From positions 1-46,631 of the forward strand of contig NZ_JAEPBG010000029.1 of assembly GCF_016632335.1 (NCBI RefSeq): a DNA stretch of 46,631 nt, in the 5' to 3' direction. Source of the stretch: Noviherbaspirillum pedocola (GTDB taxonomy: Bacteria; Pseudomonadota; Gammaproteobacteria; Burkholderiales; Burkholderiaceae_D). Within the stretch, counting starts at the first letter, position 1, and the number at the start of each line of letters is the position of its first letter. A program made the position numbers and the translations under genes. The notes below the pieces were generated by a model that had not been told where the DNA came from, ran no database searches, and worked only from the letters and a program-made list of their open reading frames with translations. Below, piece after piece: positions 25,846-34,764 of this stretch.

Positions 25846-27240
25846 TCAGTAATGCGGGTAGTAGACGATCTTTTTGAGAGCTTCCAGTTTCTCGCGGAGG
25901 ACTTTCACCGTTTCCTCGTGGCCGCGATCCTCGGCGATCTGCAAAGCCGATTCGCCATCGCGGTTGACAAGCGCCGGGTTGGCGCCACCGTCCAGCAGTA
26001 TTCGCACCGCGCTGGTAGCACCTTCGGCCGCAGCGCGCATCAAGGCATTCATGCTGTCGCAGTCGGTCCGGTCGATGTCGCTGCAAGCCGGGATCAGTAC
26101 ATTCAGCACCTCGATGTGGTTGTTTTCCGCGGCGATCATCAGCGCAGTGTCGCCGTTGTGAGCGGCCTGGCTCACGCGGGCGCCGCGGTCCAGCAGCAAG
26201 CGCACGACCTCTGCGTTGCCAGACCATGCCGCGCGCACCAGGGCACTGCGGCCCTGGTCGTCGACCAGGTCGGTGTTGGTGCCGAAAAACAGCAGCTCTT
26301 TAACCATGGCGGCGTCGCCACGGGCGGCGCTGAGCATCAGTGCCGCGGTGCACGCATCGTCGAAAGCATCGACGTTAGAGTTATCAACGTCTGCGCATTC
26401 GGCAACCAGCATTAATGCAAGCTTGGCCTCTTCCCTGAGTGTTTCGTACCCTAAGTCGCTTTCCCGGGCATTGCTTGCGGCATTCACGTCCGCTCGGATC
26501 CTCGGCGTCTCGCGGAGGACTTTCACCGTTTCCTCGTGGCCGCGATGCTCGGCGATCTGCAAGGCCGATGCGCCATCGCGGTTGACAAGCGCCGGGTTGG
26601 CGCCACCGTTCAGCAGTGCTCGCACCGCGCTGGTAGCACCCTTGGTCGCAGCGCGCATCAAGGCATTCATGCTGTCGCAGTCGGTCCGGTCGATGTCGCT
26701 GCAAGCCGGGATCAGTACATTCAGCACCTCGGTGTGGTTGTTTTTCGCGGCGATCATCAGCGCGGTGTCGCCGTTGTGAGCGGCCTGGCTCACGTGGGCG
26801 CCCGCGACGATCAGCGCTCGCACCGCTTCAACATCGCCTCGTGCCGAAGCGTGCATCAGCACGGTATCGCCTTCGTCACCTGCTCTGTTCACATCAGCCC
26901 CATTGGTAATCAGCATTTGCAGGCGGACGTTGTCACCGTTACATACAGCGTCTTCCAGCGCCATGCGGTGTACGTTTCGCGTCGTGGGAGTGGGCGCGGG
27001 TCGCTGACCCGGATAGAACGCATGTGCGGCTGGCATCGTGCCCCGCCATTGCGGCGCCGTGGTGACGGCAACGGCGCCTGGCGCGCCAGGCGCTAGCGCG
27101 AGCAGGCCAGCGCTTGATGACGTTGCGCGCAGCAACGCATCGGGCTGCTGCGCTGGCGTGGGTTGCGCTCGCGTCGACGGCGGCGCAGGTTGGTAAGGGG
27201 AAGATGAAGAGGAAGGCGTTGCGTGAACTGGATGTGCCAT
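25846..27240 (-). CDS. Ankyrin-repeat protein with internal duplication, candidate effector
   Basis: A 464-residue protein. The first 90 residues are Ser/Pro/Thr/Gln-rich and probably disordered. Then come about ten ankyrin repeats in two sets, with typical motifs such as GDTVLMHASARGDVEAVRAL and GRSALVRAAWSGNAEVVRLL, separated by a less regular segment around residues 240-300. The second set repeats about 97 residues of the first almost word for word (VSQAAHNGDTALMIAA through EETVKVLRE). It ends LKKIVYYPHY, with no CaaX box. GGAAAGAG lies upstream of the ATG at 27240. Ankyrin proteins bind other proteins; in host-associated bacteria they are often effectors, which is inferred here from context. 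Confidence 0.85.
   Translation of the reverse strand: MAHPVHATPSSSSSPYQPAPPSTRAQPTPAQQPDALLRATSSSAGLLALAPGAPGAVAVTTAPQWRGTMPAAHAFYPGQRPAPTPTTRNVHRMALEDAVCNGDNVRLQMLITNGADVNRAGDEGDTVLMHASARGDVEAVRALIVAGAHVSQAAHNGDTALMIAAKNNHTEVLNVLIPACSDIDRTDCDSMNALMRAATKGATSAVRALLNGGANPALVNRDGASALQIAEHRGHEETVKVLRETPRIRADVNAASNARESDLGYETLREEAKLALMLVAECADVDNSNVDAFDDACTAALMLSAARGDAAMVKELLFFGTNTDLVDDQGRSALVRAAWSGNAEVVRLLLDRGARVSQAAHNGDTALMIAAENNHIEVLNVLIPACSDIDRTDCDSMNALMRAAAEGATSAVRILLDGGANPALVNRDGESALQIAEDRGHEETVKVLREKLEALKKIVYYPHY
25891..26182 (-). repeat. Copy A of the 292-bp intragenic duplication
   Basis: This segment is repeated at 26509-26800 with an offset of 618 bp (206 codons, frame kept). I count about 13 mismatches by hand, near 95 percent identity, which points to a recent duplication or gene conversion. 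Confidence 0.9.
26509..26800 (-). repeat. Copy B of the 292-bp intragenic duplication
   Basis: This is the partner of 25891-26182 and codes for the N-terminal-side ankyrin set of the same gene. The reading frame is preserved between copies. Confidence 0.9.
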
Positions 27241-27533
27241 GGTTCTCTTTCCTTCGGATGCTGTAACGGTGAGGCAGCAGAGTGCTGTGGGAGCGCATTG
27301 GTCACGCCAACAGGCATTGTGTTCAATGCGTCGAACGATGACGCGATGAACGCATCGCACGCGACGCGATTCCTGAAGAGGTGTCGCATTGCCAACGCGC
27401 CGGCGTGGAAGACGCGCCGGAGCACGCCGCGACGCGTAGGTTCACCATTCGTCGTCGCTGCGGCATGCTCTGCTGGCGGCAATGGAGGTGGGGTGAAGAA
27501 GAATCTCGCTGCGCTGGAAACTGGATCGGCCAT
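27093..27533 (-). CDS. Possible small protein upstream of and overlapping the ankyrin gene
   Basis: A 146-codon frame that starts at an ATG with an excellent GGAGGAG site eight bases upstream, better than most in this window. The first 30 residues (MADPVSSAARFFFTPPPLPP) are Pro/Ala/Ser-rich, similar in character to the N-termini of the neighbouring candidate effectors; the last 40 are Arg-rich and overlap the ankyrin coding start by 148 bases out of frame. It may be a real leader gene, a broken effector whose original stop is lost, or a chance frame. The family is not recognised. Confidence 0.35.
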   Translation of the reverse strand: MADPVSSAARFFFTPPPLPPAEHAAATTNGEPTRRGVLRRVFHAGALAMRHLFRNRVACDAFIASSFDALNTMPVGVTNALPQHSAASPLQHPKEREPWHIQFTQRLPLHLPLTNLRRRRRERNPRQRSSPMRCCAQRHQALACSR

Positions 27534-27702
27534 GCTGTTCTCTCCTCCACGAGTCGGGTGGACTGGCGCATGGTGCGCGAGCCCGTACAGCGCGGAAGAT
27601 GATTCCAGTCCCGGCGCGCGGGCGGAACTGGATAAGGGGACCGGACCGAAGGTGCTCAGGCATGCGCACAGCCGAGCGCCGAGCGCGCCGAACCGCAGGC
27701 GC

Positions 27703-29007
27703 TTACTTCACCGCACCGCGCGACACCTCCATCACCAGCCTTGTCCCCAGGTACAGCCGTGGCACGATGCTGTCGACCAGCACGTACTCATCATTGGTCG
27801 AATGCGCGCCGTAGCCCTGCAGACCAAAGCGCTCGATCACGGCATTTTTCGTCTGCTGCGCGGCGAAGGCGGCATCGGTGCCGCCGCCTTCGGCCACCGG
27901 GTCGATCACCAGTTCGCGACCCAGTTCGCGGTACACCGCCTGCGCCTGCGCGGCCAGGGTGCGGGAGGCCGCGGATGCTTCCAGCGGCGGACGGCGGCGC
28001 TCGAACACCACGCTCACCTTCGCCCCCGGCACCAGCTGCCTGGCCGCGCGCTCGCGCACCGTTTTCTCGAGCGCGTCGTAATCCTCCACGCGCAGCACGC
28101 GCACATCGGCCGCGGCTTCCGCGCTGTCGGGGATCACGTTGCGATTGCTGCCGGCCTTGGCCACGGTCCAGTTCATCTTCACGCTGCCGTCGGGCCTGGA
28201 CAGGTCGCGCATCTGCAGCACCTGGTGCGCCATCTCGTACAGCGCGTTGATGCCATCCTGCGGCGCATTGCCCGCATGCGACGCCTTGCCCTGCACCTTC
28301 AGGAACACGCCGGCGATGCCCGAGGTTGCCAGCGACAGCTTGTCCGCGTTCACGCGCGAGCCTTCGAAAGACATCGTCACGTCATGCTCGGCGCCGAGCT
28401 GCGTGATCAGCTTGCGCGAACCCGGCGAGCCGATCTCTTCATCGCTGTTGATCAGCACGGTGAGCGTGCCGTAGTCCGCAAAGCCGAGGTCCTTCAGCAT
28501 GGCTACCGTATGCAGGATCAGCGCCACGCCCTGCTTGTCGTCGGCGATGCCCAGACCAAAGGCCTTGTTGCCATCGATGCGAAACGGCTGCTTGGCGAGC
28601 ATGCCCTTCAGGTACACCGTATCCATGTGCGCAATCATCAGGATCTTCTTCGTGCCCTTGCCGTGGAAGGTGGCGAGCACTTCATGGCCGAGCTGTTTCG
28701 GCGTGTCTTCCATCGGATAGACATCGGCATTGCCGTCGATGAGCCGCACGTCGCCGCCCAGCGCCTTGAAGCGGTCTGCAATCAGATTGGCGAGTCGGCT
28801 CAGGCCTTCCAGGTCGCGGCTGCCGGATTCGATGTTGCACAAGTCCTTCAGCGTGTCGAGCAGCGGCGTCTTGTGCCGCTCGGCTTGCGCCAGCACGGAT
28901 GCCACGGGTTCGGCCGCGGTGGCCGGAATGGCTGCTTGAGCGCCGGCGCAGAACAGCGCGCCGGCGGCAATGGCGACGAGGCGTCGGGACAGCAGGGATC
29001 GCATCAT
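27703..29007 (-). CDS. M20-family metallopeptidase, glutamate carboxypeptidase-like
   Basis: A 434-residue exported zinc peptidase. A signal peptide (LVAIAAGALFCAGAQA) precedes the mature part. The metal-binding and catalytic motifs are AHMDTV, LGIADDKQG (bridging Asp), NSDEEIGS (general base and ligand) and the C-terminal YGAHSTNDEY; the dimerisation domain contains GKASHAGNAP. This matches the carboxypeptidase-G2-like branch, which removes C-terminal glutamate from peptides or folates; the exact substrate is not shown. The start could be either of two adjacent ATGs. It lies downstream of the large ankyrin gene on the same strand with a 164-bp gap. Confidence 0.9.
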   Translation of the reverse strand: MMRSLLSRRLVAIAAGALFCAGAQAAIPATAAEPVASVLAQAERHKTPLLDTLKDLCNIESGSRDLEGLSRLANLIADRFKALGGDVRLIDGNADVYPMEDTPKQLGHEVLATFHGKGTKKILMIAHMDTVYLKGMLAKQPFRIDGNKAFGLGIADDKQGVALILHTVAMLKDLGFADYGTLTVLINSDEEIGSPGSRKLITQLGAEHDVTMSFEGSRVNADKLSLATSGIAGVFLKVQGKASHAGNAPQDGINALYEMAHQVLQMRDLSRPDGSVKMNWTVAKAGSNRNVIPDSAEAAADVRVLRVEDYDALEKTVRERAARQLVPGAKVSVVFERRRPPLEASAASRTLAAQAQAVYRELGRELVIDPVAEGGGTDAAFAAQQTKNAVIERFGLQGYGAHSTNDEYVLVDSIVPRLYLGTRLVMEVSRGAVK

Positions 29008-29171
29008 GGGTCTTTGATGTTGTTATGGAAGGAAGGGCAGCATGCCACAGGCAAGCGTGCTACTTCCAGACGCATGCATGACGGTGACCGTCTGTGTGTC
29101 CATTCCTATGCCCGGCCGCCGGCCACGGCCGTTTCGCCGCCGCAGCGACGCGGCAGCGCTCGCGCCGCGCG

Positions 29172-31493
29172 TCAGCAGCTGCCCGGAGACGCGAAGCAAT
29201 AGGACATGCGCAGGACACGGACCGTGTCGGCACGGTGGCTGACAGGGGCAAGCTCGAAGGCGTTCATGCCTTGGTTGTCGCGCAAGTGCCGCTGCGCACC
29301 CGCGGCCAGCAATATCCGCACCACGTCGGTCTGGCCATTGATGGCGGCCGTTATCAGGGCGTTGCGGCCATCGACGTCGACCTGGTTGACCGCGGCGCCG
29401 GCCGCCAGCAGCACGCGCACGGCCTCGACATGCCCGCCCGCGGCGGCATGCATCAACGCAGTCGTGCCTTCCTTGTCGGCGGCGTCGATATTGCCGGCAT
29501 CTGCGGCCAGCAATTTGATGACTTCGACATGGCCGCCGGCTGCGGCATGTATCAGCGGTGTACAACCATCCACGTCGGCCAGGTCGCGCCTGGCGCCCTT
29601 CTGCAGCAGCGCCTGCACCGTGCCGGGATGGCCTTCACCGGCTGCGCAAGCCAGCGCGGTGAGGTGCAGCTCGTTGGCATGGTCGTCGATGCCGAAACCC
29701 GCAGTGAGCAGCGTTTCGAGCGTGGCGAGATGGCCTTCATATGCTGCTATCTGCAGCGCGTGCGGATCGCGCCTGGCGCCGGCTTTCAGCAGCGCCTTCA
29801 CCACATCGTCATGCCCGGTTTTCGCGGCAATCAGCAGGGCGGTGGCGCCTTCGTCATTGGCCTGGTCGATTCTGGAGGCGGCTTGCAGCAGCAACGTCAG
29901 CGCGTCCAGCTTGCCGTACGCGGCCGCGCGCATCAGCGCGGTGTTGCCGCTGCAGTCGGTATGGTTGACGCAGGCGCCGTGATTCAGCAGCAGTTGGACT
30001 GCCGCGCAATGGCCTTTTCCCGCGGCGATCATCAATGCGCTCGCGCCGACGCGGTCCGGGTGGTCGATGGCGATGCGGGAGTCGGTCAGCAGCATCTGTA
30101 TCGCCATCAAATGGTTGCCCGCCACGGCGTTCAACAGCGCCGTCATGCCGCTGTTGTCGGCAAGGTTGACGCTGACGGTGGCAGGCAGCAGCGCCGCGAT
30201 GGACGCGAATTGGCCTGCCTGCGCCGCAACCATCAGCGCATTCCTGCCGGCGCGGGAAACCTCGTTGGCATTGGTGCGCCGTGCGAGCAGCGTGTTGATC
30301 GCATCGACATTGCCCTCGCTCGCGGCAGCCAGCAATGGCATCCCATCCATGTAGCCGTAATTTTGCGGACTGGCGATGTCTGGTTGCGTTGAACCGTCCA
30401 TCGCGGCCTTCTGGCTGCTGGCCAGGCCGTCGACGGCAGCCGTGCTGGTCGGCGCGGATGCCGTCGACGCCGGCATCTCGGCCTGCGCCGCGCCGGCCTC
30501 GGTGCCGAGCAGTGCCGCGGTCTTCGCCCTGTTGCCGTTGTACACCGCCTCTCTCAGCCAGTGCGAGCCGTTCCAGTCGGCGCTGTACGGGCGCGCCCCG
30601 GCCTCGCGCAGCTTGAACGACGTTTCCGCGTGGCCGTTGCATGCCGCAAAGAACAGCGCGGTGGCGCCGTTCTTGTCGGTGGCATCGACGCGGGCGCCAG
30701 CACCCAGCAGCGCATCGATCACATCGTTTGCGCCTTCGTGCGCCGCCGCCATCAGCGCGGTCCAGCCAGTGTCGTCGGCATGGTCCGGTTTGGCGCCGGC
30801 TTCCAGCAGCCGCCGCACCGCCGCAACCTGTCCGTGAAAGGCGGCGGCCGTCAACGCGGAAGCGCCATGACGGTCGGTCTGCTCGACGCGCGCGCCGGCT
30901 TTCAGCAGCGCTTCCAGCATGGCGGTATCGCCGCGGCCGGCAGCCATCATCAGCGCGGTCCAGCCCGAGCCTGATGTGGCGGCATTGACGCTCGCGCCGA
31001 CCTGCAGCAGGCGTTGCGCCAGCACCGTGTTGCCAAAGCAGGCGGCGACCATCAGCGGCGTGAGCGCCTCTTCCTCCAGGCCGTTCCAGGAAGCGTCGCC
31101 GCCGGCAGCAAGCAGGCCGGCGCGGTTGACCTCGGCGCGCACGTCGACGTTGTCTGCCTGCAGCCCGGCCAGGATGCGTTCCAGCGCGGCGGCGTCGCCG
31201 CTTCGCACGGCCTCGAGCAGCGGCGAGGCGCCGCGCATCGCGGTCGCGTCGGCGTGGGTGCTATGGGCGCTATGGGCGGGCGGCGGTGCGGCATCGGCGC
31301 TTGCGTCGGGCAGCCACTGCGGCGGCTGCGTCAGGGCGGGCTGCACGGCATGCGACGGCAATGGCTGCGCCGTATCCGGATGGGAGCCGGGATGCAGCGC
31401 GGGACCCGTGGCCGGGACCGGCGCATCGCCCTCGGCTTGCGACAGAGCATGTGGCGTGAAAGGGATGTTTGCTGCGGAAGTCGGGGAAGTCAT
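29172..31493 (-). CDS. Large ankyrin-repeat protein, candidate effector
   Basis: A 773-residue protein. Residues 1-90 are low-complexity (Ala/Pro/Ser/His, with AHSAHSTHAD). Two ankyrin blocks follow: about 95-330 (six to seven repeats, for example GWTALMMAAGRGDTAMLEAL, GASALTAAAFHGQVAAVRRL) and about 385-760 (roughly eleven repeats, for example GNTALMRAAAYGKLDALTLL, GTTALMHAAAGGHVEAVRVL). They are joined by an Ala/Ser/Thr linker near 335-375. No signal peptide, membrane helix or CaaX box; it ends ASPGSC. AGAGGAGCC precedes the ATG at 31493. It has the same general design as the ankyrin gene at 25846 but its repeats are clearly diverged. Confidence 0.88.
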   Translation of the reverse strand: MTSPTSAANIPFTPHALSQAEGDAPVPATGPALHPGSHPDTAQPLPSHAVQPALTQPPQWLPDASADAAPPPAHSAHSTHADATAMRGASPLLEAVRSGDAAALERILAGLQADNVDVRAEVNRAGLLAAGGDASWNGLEEEALTPLMVAACFGNTVLAQRLLQVGASVNAATSGSGWTALMMAAGRGDTAMLEALLKAGARVEQTDRHGASALTAAAFHGQVAAVRRLLEAGAKPDHADDTGWTALMAAAHEGANDVIDALLGAGARVDATDKNGATALFFAACNGHAETSFKLREAGARPYSADWNGSHWLREAVYNGNRAKTAALLGTEAGAAQAEMPASTASAPTSTAAVDGLASSQKAAMDGSTQPDIASPQNYGYMDGMPLLAAASEGNVDAINTLLARRTNANEVSRAGRNALMVAAQAGQFASIAALLPATVSVNLADNSGMTALLNAVAGNHLMAIQMLLTDSRIAIDHPDRVGASALMIAAGKGHCAAVQLLLNHGACVNHTDCSGNTALMRAAAYGKLDALTLLLQAASRIDQANDEGATALLIAAKTGHDDVVKALLKAGARRDPHALQIAAYEGHLATLETLLTAGFGIDDHANELHLTALACAAGEGHPGTVQALLQKGARRDLADVDGCTPLIHAAAGGHVEVIKLLAADAGNIDAADKEGTTALMHAAAGGHVEAVRVLLAAGAAVNQVDVDGRNALITAAINGQTDVVRILLAAGAQRHLRDNQGMNAFELAPVSHRADTVRVLRMSYCFASPGSC

Positions 31494-31838
31494 GTCTTGG
31501 CTCCTCTTGATATTTGACGGTGTGATGCGCACGGCGCATGCGTTTGCGTAACCGGAAAGTAAATCGGGAGCAACTCGGTAACACGGCGGCCGATTGCGCT
31601 CATTCGTTCAAACCGATGTGCGGCGAAAGGACAGATCCCGTCAATAATTGCCGATCGGCGCACTTGCTGGAACGGACCGGGACGGGCGGCAGTGCCTCTA
31701 TCGACAGTGCACGCATCACTTCCGCCCTGAAATTCGTTAAGCGGCCATTGCGCGTTGTGGTGAGATGCGCGCCGGTGTCATACTCGCCGCATCGTTCGGC
31801 TTCGCTCTTCCGTTTCTCCCATTCCTCCGATTTCTCCC
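31494..31838. other. Divergent intergenic region, ankyrin gene and nat
   Basis: These 345 bases should carry promoters for both flanking genes. I see no clear sigma-70 pair, no TTCG-N16-TTCG (hrpII/PIP-type) box and no gene. A TCATACT at about 31778-31784 could serve as a weak -10 for the rightward gene. Confidence 0.35.
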
Positions 31839-32666
31839 ATGTCCGCACTCCCTATCGATCTGCCCGCCTATCTGCGCCGCATCGGCCATGACGGTCCCGT
31901 GGTCGCTGAGCTCGCCACGCTGCGGCAACTGCATGCGCTGCACGTGTCGGCAATTCCGTTCGAAAACCTGTCGCCGCTGCTGGGCGACGAAGTGGGTCTG
32001 GACGCCGCCAGCCTGCAGGGCAAACTCATCGCTGCCGGCCGCGGCGGCTGGTGCTATGAGCACAACCTGCTGTTTCGCCACGCGCTGGAAGCGATCGGCT
32101 TTCGTGTGCGCGGCCTGGCGGCGCGGGTGCGCTGGAATGCGCCGGCAGGCGTGACGCGGCCGCGCACGCACATGCTGCTGCTGGTGCATGTCGATGACGA
32201 GGAATGGATTGCCGATGTCGGCTTCGGCGGCCTGACGCTGTCCGCGCCGCTGCGCCTGGCTCCCGGGCTGGCGCAGGAAACGCCGCACGAGCCGTTCCGC
32301 ATCGCGTCCGAAGGCGATACCTGGCTGCTGCAGGCGCGGCTCGACGAGGCATGGAACACGCTGTATGCCTTTGATCTGCAGCAGCAGCACCTCGCCGACT
32401 ACGAGCTGGCGAACTGGTATCTCGCGCATCATCCGCAGTCGATGTTCGTCAACCATCTGCTCGCCGCGCGCGCGGCGCCGGGCGAGCGCCATGCGCTGAT
32501 TGATACCCGTTACACCCGGCGCTGGAACGGCGGCAGCGAAAGCCGCGATCTGGTCGACGTGGACGACATGAAGCGCGTGCTGCGCGAGCGCTTTCTGCTG
32601 CGCTTGCCGCCGCATCCGGCGCTGGATATGCGCCTTGCCGGTTTCTTCGATGCCGCGGACAAATGA
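31839..32666 (+). CDS. nat: Arylamine N-acetyltransferase
   Basis: A 275-residue cytoplasmic enzyme that transfers acetyl from acetyl-CoA to arylamines and hydrazines. The catalytic triad can be read directly: Cys72 in RGGWCYEHN, His111 in RPRTHMLLLV and Asp126 in IADVGFGG. The N-terminal HVSAIPFENL motif is also typical, as is the length. No clear ribosome-binding site precedes the ATG at 31839. The Nudix and VOC genes follow closely (31 and 10 bp), suggesting an operon of four genes to 34764. Confidence 0.93.
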   Translation: MSALPIDLPAYLRRIGHDGPVVAELATLRQLHALHVSAIPFENLSPLLGDEVGLDAASLQGKLIAAGRGGWCYEHNLLFRHALEAIGFRVRGLAARVRWNAPAGVTRPRTHMLLLVHVDDEEWIADVGFGGLTLSAPLRLAPGLAQETPHEPFRIASEGDTWLLQARLDEAWNTLYAFDLQQQHLADYELANWYLAHHPQSMFVNHLLAARAAPGERHALIDTRYTRRWNGGSESRDLVDVDDMKRVLRERFLLRLPPHPALDMRLAGFFDAADK

Positions 32667-32697
32667 CAATTTTCCTTCAACACGATGGAGCATCACC

Positions 32698-33174
32698 ATG
32701 AAGTACTGCCCGCACTGCGCGGCCCCGCTGTCGACAAGCGCAATCGATGGCATCGAACGCCTCGCCTGCGGCGCGGGCTGCGGTTATGTTTTCTGGAACA
32801 ATCCGGTGCCGGTGGTCGCGGCCCTGGTGCAGTACCGCGGCGGCGTGCTGCTGGCGCGCAACGCGGCCTGGCCGAGCGGCAAGTTCTCGCTGATCACCGG
32901 CTTTCTCGAACGCGGCGAATCGCCCGAGGAAGGCATCCTGCGCGAAGTGCATGAGGAGCTGGGCCTGTCGGGCAGCATCGCGCGCTTCATCGGCTACTAC
33001 CCGTTTCATCCGCAGAACCAGCTGATCCTGGCCTTCGATGTGCTGGCCGAAGGCGAGGTCAGCCTGTCGCCGGAGTTGCTGGAATACCGGGTCATTGCGC
33101 CGGAAAAGTTGAAGGCCTGGGATTTTGGCACCGGCTTCGCGGTGCGCGACTGGCTGGCCATACGGGCGGCATGA
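32698..33174 (+). CDS. Nudix hydrolase with N-terminal zinc ribbon
   Basis: A 158-residue protein. The start CPHCAAPL and a second pair of cysteines (LACGAGCGYVFW) form a zinc-ribbon-like knuckle, as in NADH pyrophosphatases. The Nudix box reads GFLERGESPEEGILREVHEE followed by LG, with all consensus acidic residues of Gx5Ex7REUxEExGU. It should hydrolyse a nucleoside-diphosphate-linked compound; NADH is one possibility but the protein is shorter than NudC. The ATG at 32698 follows ATGGAGCATC. It lies 31 bp after nat. Confidence 0.9.
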   Translation: MKYCPHCAAPLSTSAIDGIERLACGAGCGYVFWNNPVPVVAALVQYRGGVLLARNAAWPSGKFSLITGFLERGESPEEGILREVHEELGLSGSIARFIGYYPFHPQNQLILAFDVLAEGEVSLSPELLEYRVIAPEKLKAWDFGTGFAVRDWLAIRAA

Positions 33175-33184
33175 AGGCTGCGCG

Positions 33185-33562
33185 ATGGACAAGCCCGTCG
33201 TCACTGCACTGTCGGCCGTCACGCTGGCCACCGCTGACATGGCGCGCGCCACCCGCTTTTACGATGCGCTTGGCTTTGCGCTGCGCTACGGCGGCGCGGC
33301 GAGCGAGTTCACGTCCTATGCGATCGGCGCAGCGTATCTGAACCTGATTGCGCAGGCCGTGCCGATTGCCTGGTGGGGCCGGGTCATCTTCCATGTGTCG
33401 GACGTCGATGCGATGTACCGGCTGGCGCTGGATGCCGGCTATGCGCCGCATGCGCCGCCGGCGGATGCGCCCTGGGGCGAGCGCTATTTCCACATCACCG
33501 ATCCGGACGGCCATGAGCTGAGCTTTGCCAGGCCGCTATCGCCAGCCTTCGCGCCGCCATGA
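33185..33562 (+). CDS. VOC-family (glyoxalase/bleomycin-resistance fold) protein
   Basis: A 125-residue protein with a single pair of beta-alpha-beta-beta-beta units of the vicinal-oxygen-chelate fold: TLATADMARATRFYDALGFA at the start and YFHITDPDGHELSFARPL at the end, the latter carrying the usual DPDG-H-E block. Members bind a divalent metal and act as dioxygenases, glyoxalases or drug-binding proteins; which applies here is unknown. The start lies 10 bp after the Nudix gene and the stop overlaps the next start (ATGA), so the genes are coupled. Confidence 0.85.
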   Translation: MDKPVVTALSAVTLATADMARATRFYDALGFALRYGGAASEFTSYAIGAAYLNLIAQAVPIAWWGRVIFHVSDVDAMYRLALDAGYAPHAPPADAPWGERYFHITDPDGHELSFARPLSPAFAPP

Positions 33563-34764
33563 GCGCGTCGCCGCGTCCGACCATCATCTTCGGCGCCTTC
33601 GACCGCCACAATCTCGGCGACATGCTGTTTGCCCATGTGCTGCAGGCGCTGCTCGCGCCGCGGCCGCTGGCCTTCGCCGGCCTGATCGACGCTGATCTGC
33701 GCGGCTGCGGCGGCCACAGGGTACATGCGTTGCGCCGGCTGGCGCTGCGCTTGCCCGGCGCGAACCTGGTGCATGCCGGCGGCGAAATCCTGAGTTGCGA
33801 CGCGCCGCTTGCCGCGGCCATGCTGCTGCCGCCGCGCCAGGCGCAAGACCTGCTGCCGCAGGACGACGCGCCATACGCCGATCGGCTGGCATGGGCGCGG
33901 CAGCGGCTGGGCATGCCCGATCTGGCGCCGTATGTGGCAGGGCGCGATGCGATCCCGCAAGGCGCGGCGCTGTTGCACAACGCCGTCGGCGGCGCGGACT
34001 TGGACAGCGCCGAGCCTGCGCTGCGCGAGGAAGTGCGCAGGAAGCTGGCGCAGGCCGATGTCGTGACGGTGCGTGATGCGCGCAGCGCCGCGGCGCTGGC
34101 TGGCCTGGGCATCGCAAGTCGCTTGTTGCCGGATCCGGTCTGCCTGCTGCGCGAGCTGTTCGGCGCGCCGATTGCGCAGCGCGCGCGGCAGGGCGAAGTG
34201 GCAGCTGCGCGCGCCGGTTTTGCCGACGGCTATCTGGCGGTGCAGTGCAGCGCCGACTTCGGTGACGACGCCACACTCTCGGCCATGGCCGCCGGCCTGG
34301 AGGCGCTGGCACGCGCGCGTGGCCTCGGCATTGTTTTCTTCCGCGCCGGCGCGGCGCTGTGGCATGACGAACTGGAAACGCTGCAGCGCCTGAAGGCGCG
34401 CATGCGCATGCCGGCCATGCTGATGACGAGTCTCGACATTGTCGACATCTGCGCACTCATCGCCGCTTCGCGCGGCTATCTCGGCAGCAGCCTGCATGGG
34501 CGCATCGTCGCGATGGCTTATGCGCTGCCGCGCGCCAACCTGCTGTTTCCGGGTACGCACAATGCCAACAACAGCGCCAAGCACGATGCCTATGCCGCCA
34601 TATGGGAAGCACCAGGATTACCGACGGCGCTTGCCGTGTCCGATATCCCCGAAGCCATGCGGGCGGCGCTCGATGCCGCGCCGCGTACTCTCGAGGACTT
34701 GGCCCGCGCCCACGCAGCGATTTACCGCAGCGGCTTCGCCCAGCTGCGGGCAATGCTGCAATGA
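33559..34764 (+). CDS. Polysaccharide pyruvyl transferase family protein
   Basis: A 401-residue protein of the PF04230 type. Typical features are the N-terminal TIIFGAFDRHNLGDMLFAHV (nucleotide-fold start with the N-x-GD motif), VHAGGEILSCD, DVVTVRDARSAAALAGLGIA, and the C-terminal ICALIAASRGYLGSSLHGRI with the conserved SLHG. Family members add a pyruvyl ketal to sugars of exopolysaccharides or cell-wall polymers. There is no polysaccharide cluster nearby, so the acceptor is unknown. Its ATG shares four bases with the stop of the VOC gene. Confidence 0.85.
   Translation: MSASPRPTIIFGAFDRHNLGDMLFAHVLQALLAPRPLAFAGLIDADLRGCGGHRVHALRRLALRLPGANLVHAGGEILSCDAPLAAAMLLPPRQAQDLLPQDDAPYADRLAWARQRLGMPDLAPYVAGRDAIPQGAALLHNAVGGADLDSAEPALREEVRRKLAQADVVTVRDARSAAALAGLGIASRLLPDPVCLLRELFGAPIAQRARQGEVAAARAGFADGYLAVQCSADFGDDATLSAMAAGLEALARARGLGIVFFRAGAALWHDELETLQRLKARMRMPAMLMTSLDIVDICALIAASRGYLGSSLHGRIVAMAYALPRANLLFPGTHNANNSAKHDAYAAIWEAPGLPTALAVSDIPEAMRAALDAAPRTLEDLARAHAAIYRSGFAQLRAMLQ

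Noticed and set aside
29172-31493. CRISPR-like or satellite repeats in the ankyrin genes
   Set aside because: The repetition is at protein level with about 33-residue period and diverged DNA. There are no constant repeats with unique spacers.
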